Origin: EW11 sp035765635
GTDB taxonomy: Bacteria; Verrucomicrobiota; Verrucomicrobiia; Opitutales; Opitutaceae
Assembly (NCBI GenBank): GCA_035765635.1
Contig: DASTWZ010000009.1
Location: 62,001-126,000, forward strand
Direction: 5' to 3'
Length of the DNA: 64,000 bases
The notes below the pieces were generated by a model. The model had not been told where the DNA came from. It did no database searches and saw nothing but the letters and a program-made list of their open reading frames with translations. This document shows, one piece after another, positions 63,239 to 64,000 of the stretch. The position numbers were made by a program, and so were the translations under genes. Each line of letters starts with the position of its first letter. Position 1 is the stretch's first letter.

Positions 63239-64000
63239 TCAGCGGCTGAAAAAGAGCAACGTTCCCAGCCATTTCCGACCGAGAGTGCGAAGGTAATCGC
63301 TGGCACTTTCCAGAACATCGACGCGGGTCACACCGGCTTGCACCGCGAGCACCAGCAGATCGGATTCGTTCGCCAACGTGTGCGTCACGCGCCCCGTGTG
63401 AAGGCTGCCTCCATCGATGACGATGATATCGGCCTGACTTTTCAGTTGGGCGAGGACTTCGACCCAGCGGGCTTTGACGAAGCCCAGGGCGAGCGCTGTC
63501 TCCGCTTTGCCCGCCGGCAAAAATCGAAAGCCTTCGCTGTGCGCGACGAGCAGGTTCCCTACGGCGACGCCTTGCGACCCACGGAGAAGTTCCGCCATGC
63601 CGGCAGCCGAGCTGTTCGCCAGCGCCGTGCTGAGGTGACGCCCCTCGAAATTTCCATCCACCAGCAGCACGCGCTGAGAGGAACTCGCGGCGAGTTCACG
63701 GGCCAGGCGCAACGCCACGTCGGAGGCATTTTCATCGCTTCCTGCGGTGACAATATCGAGGACGCGGGCGCCATTTCCCTCCACTGCTTCGAGAGCGTTG
63801 AGAATTTTGAAGAACACCGCGCGATCAAGCGGAGCGCGGTCGTTTTTGTTCTTTGAGTCCTTGGAAATTTGACCGAGCAAAGTCGCACCCGTGACCGGCT
63901 CCACGTCCCAACGCGACCGGACTTTTTCGTCGATCGCGCTGGTGACTACGATCAAGCCGAGGCCAAGAATGGCGCCCAGCACGCCGCTGACGCCGACCGG
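63239..64000 (-). CDS. Wzc-like chain-length/BY-kinase protein, N-terminus outside window, degenerate P-loop
   Basis: The frame is open through the last base of the window, so only the last 254 codons are seen. It starts in the second transmembrane segment (GAILGLGLIVVTSAIDEKVR), followed by RSRWDVEPVTGATLLGQIS, as in Wzz/Wzc proteins. The cytoplasmic ATPase fold has VLLVDGNFEGRHLSTAL (Walker A'-like) and ADIIVIDGGSLHTGR (Walker B-like), but the P-loop position reads TAGSDENASDVALRLARELA with no GK[ST]. The C-terminus stops at TLLFFSR with no tyrosine cluster. The protein would therefore control chain length by binding rather than by kinase action, unless a separate kinase exists upstream. 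Confidence 0.8.
   Translation of the reverse strand, partial: PVGVSGVLGAILGLGLIVVTSAIDEKVRSRWDVEPVTGATLLGQISKDSKNKNDRAPLDRAVFFKILNALEAVEGNGARVLDIVTAGSDENASDVALRLARELAASSSQRVLLVDGNFEGRHLSTALANSSAAGMAELLRGSQGVAVGNLLVAHSEGFRFLPAGKAETALALGFVKARWVEVLAQLKSQADIIVIDGGSLHTGRVTHTLANESDLLVLAVQAGVTRVDVLESASDYLRTLGRKWLGTLLFFSR

Noticed and set aside
1..64000. Prophage, insertion sequence or plasmid functions
   Set aside because: No transposase, integrase, capsid, replication or partition gene could be recognised in any frame; only non-coding repeats suggest mobility.

Overview
The window is GC-rich, densely packed DNA that looks like a chromosome segment of a Verrucomicrobiota bacterium of the Opitutaceae type. 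This taxonomic call is an inference. It rests on the mass of glycoside hydrolases without SusC/SusD genes, the dispersed imperfect palindromes of the form agccgcaaagaggcg... and cccacgaatcacacgaag..., and a secreted protein with the twin 'RAxGPxLxxYGV' repeats familiar from that phylum. No rRNA, tRNA, CRISPR array, transposase or phage gene was seen.

Region 1 (1-24653, + strand) is a long glycan-degradation locus. In order it encodes a truncated sialate O-acetylesterase-like protein, a GH2 beta-mannosidase, a FAD-dependent oxidoreductase, an SGNH hydrolase, a GH29 alpha-L-fucosidase, a Gfo/Idh/MocA oxidoreductase, a very large secreted barrel/propeller protein, an enolase-superfamily enzyme, a secreted mutarotase-like protein, a GH13 glucosidase, a GH95 alpha-L-fucosidase and a sodium/solute symporter. 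Many neighbours overlap by ATGA, which suggests translational coupling. The set fits uptake and oxidation of fucose-, mannose- and galactose-containing oligosaccharides.

Region 2 (24654-41441) continues the theme. On the minus strand it has a clan-A glycosidase and a LacI-family regulator. On the plus strand it has a 2-hydroxyacid dehydrogenase, a sugar isomerase/epimerase and a GHL6-like glycosidase as a coupled trio, then a pectate-lyase-like beta-helix protein with a BACON-like tail, a LacZ-type beta-galactosidase, a GH172 (DUF2961) protein and a secreted repeat protein. A similar 15-bp dyad lies upstream of the GH29 gene, upstream of the beta-helix gene and at the start codon of the LacI gene, so it may be that regulator's operator.

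Region 3 (41448-64000, - strand) is a polysaccharide biosynthesis and export operon. In transcription order it has a Wzc-like ATPase (cut by the window end), an O-antigen ligase/polymerase, a flippase, two hexapeptide acyltransferases, a GT2 and a GT4 glycosyltransferase. Then come three tandem giant proteins of identical architecture (adenylation - ketoreductase - carrier protein - thioesterase), a GH51-like arabinofuranosidase and a Wza-like export lipoprotein. The three synthetases carry no condensation or ketosynthase domain. Two have Cys instead of Ser as the thioesterase nucleophile, and the middle one has lost both the nucleophile and the catalytic His. This block, placed inside an exopolysaccharide operon, is the most unusual thing in the window and may be an undescribed route to a hydroxyacyl decoration or a small hydroxy acid.

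Four families of dispersed repeats (called A-D here) fill most gaps. In two cases they have entered coding sequence in frame: near the signal peptide of the 1738-aa protein, and as an insert of about 100 residues in the GH95 fucosidase.
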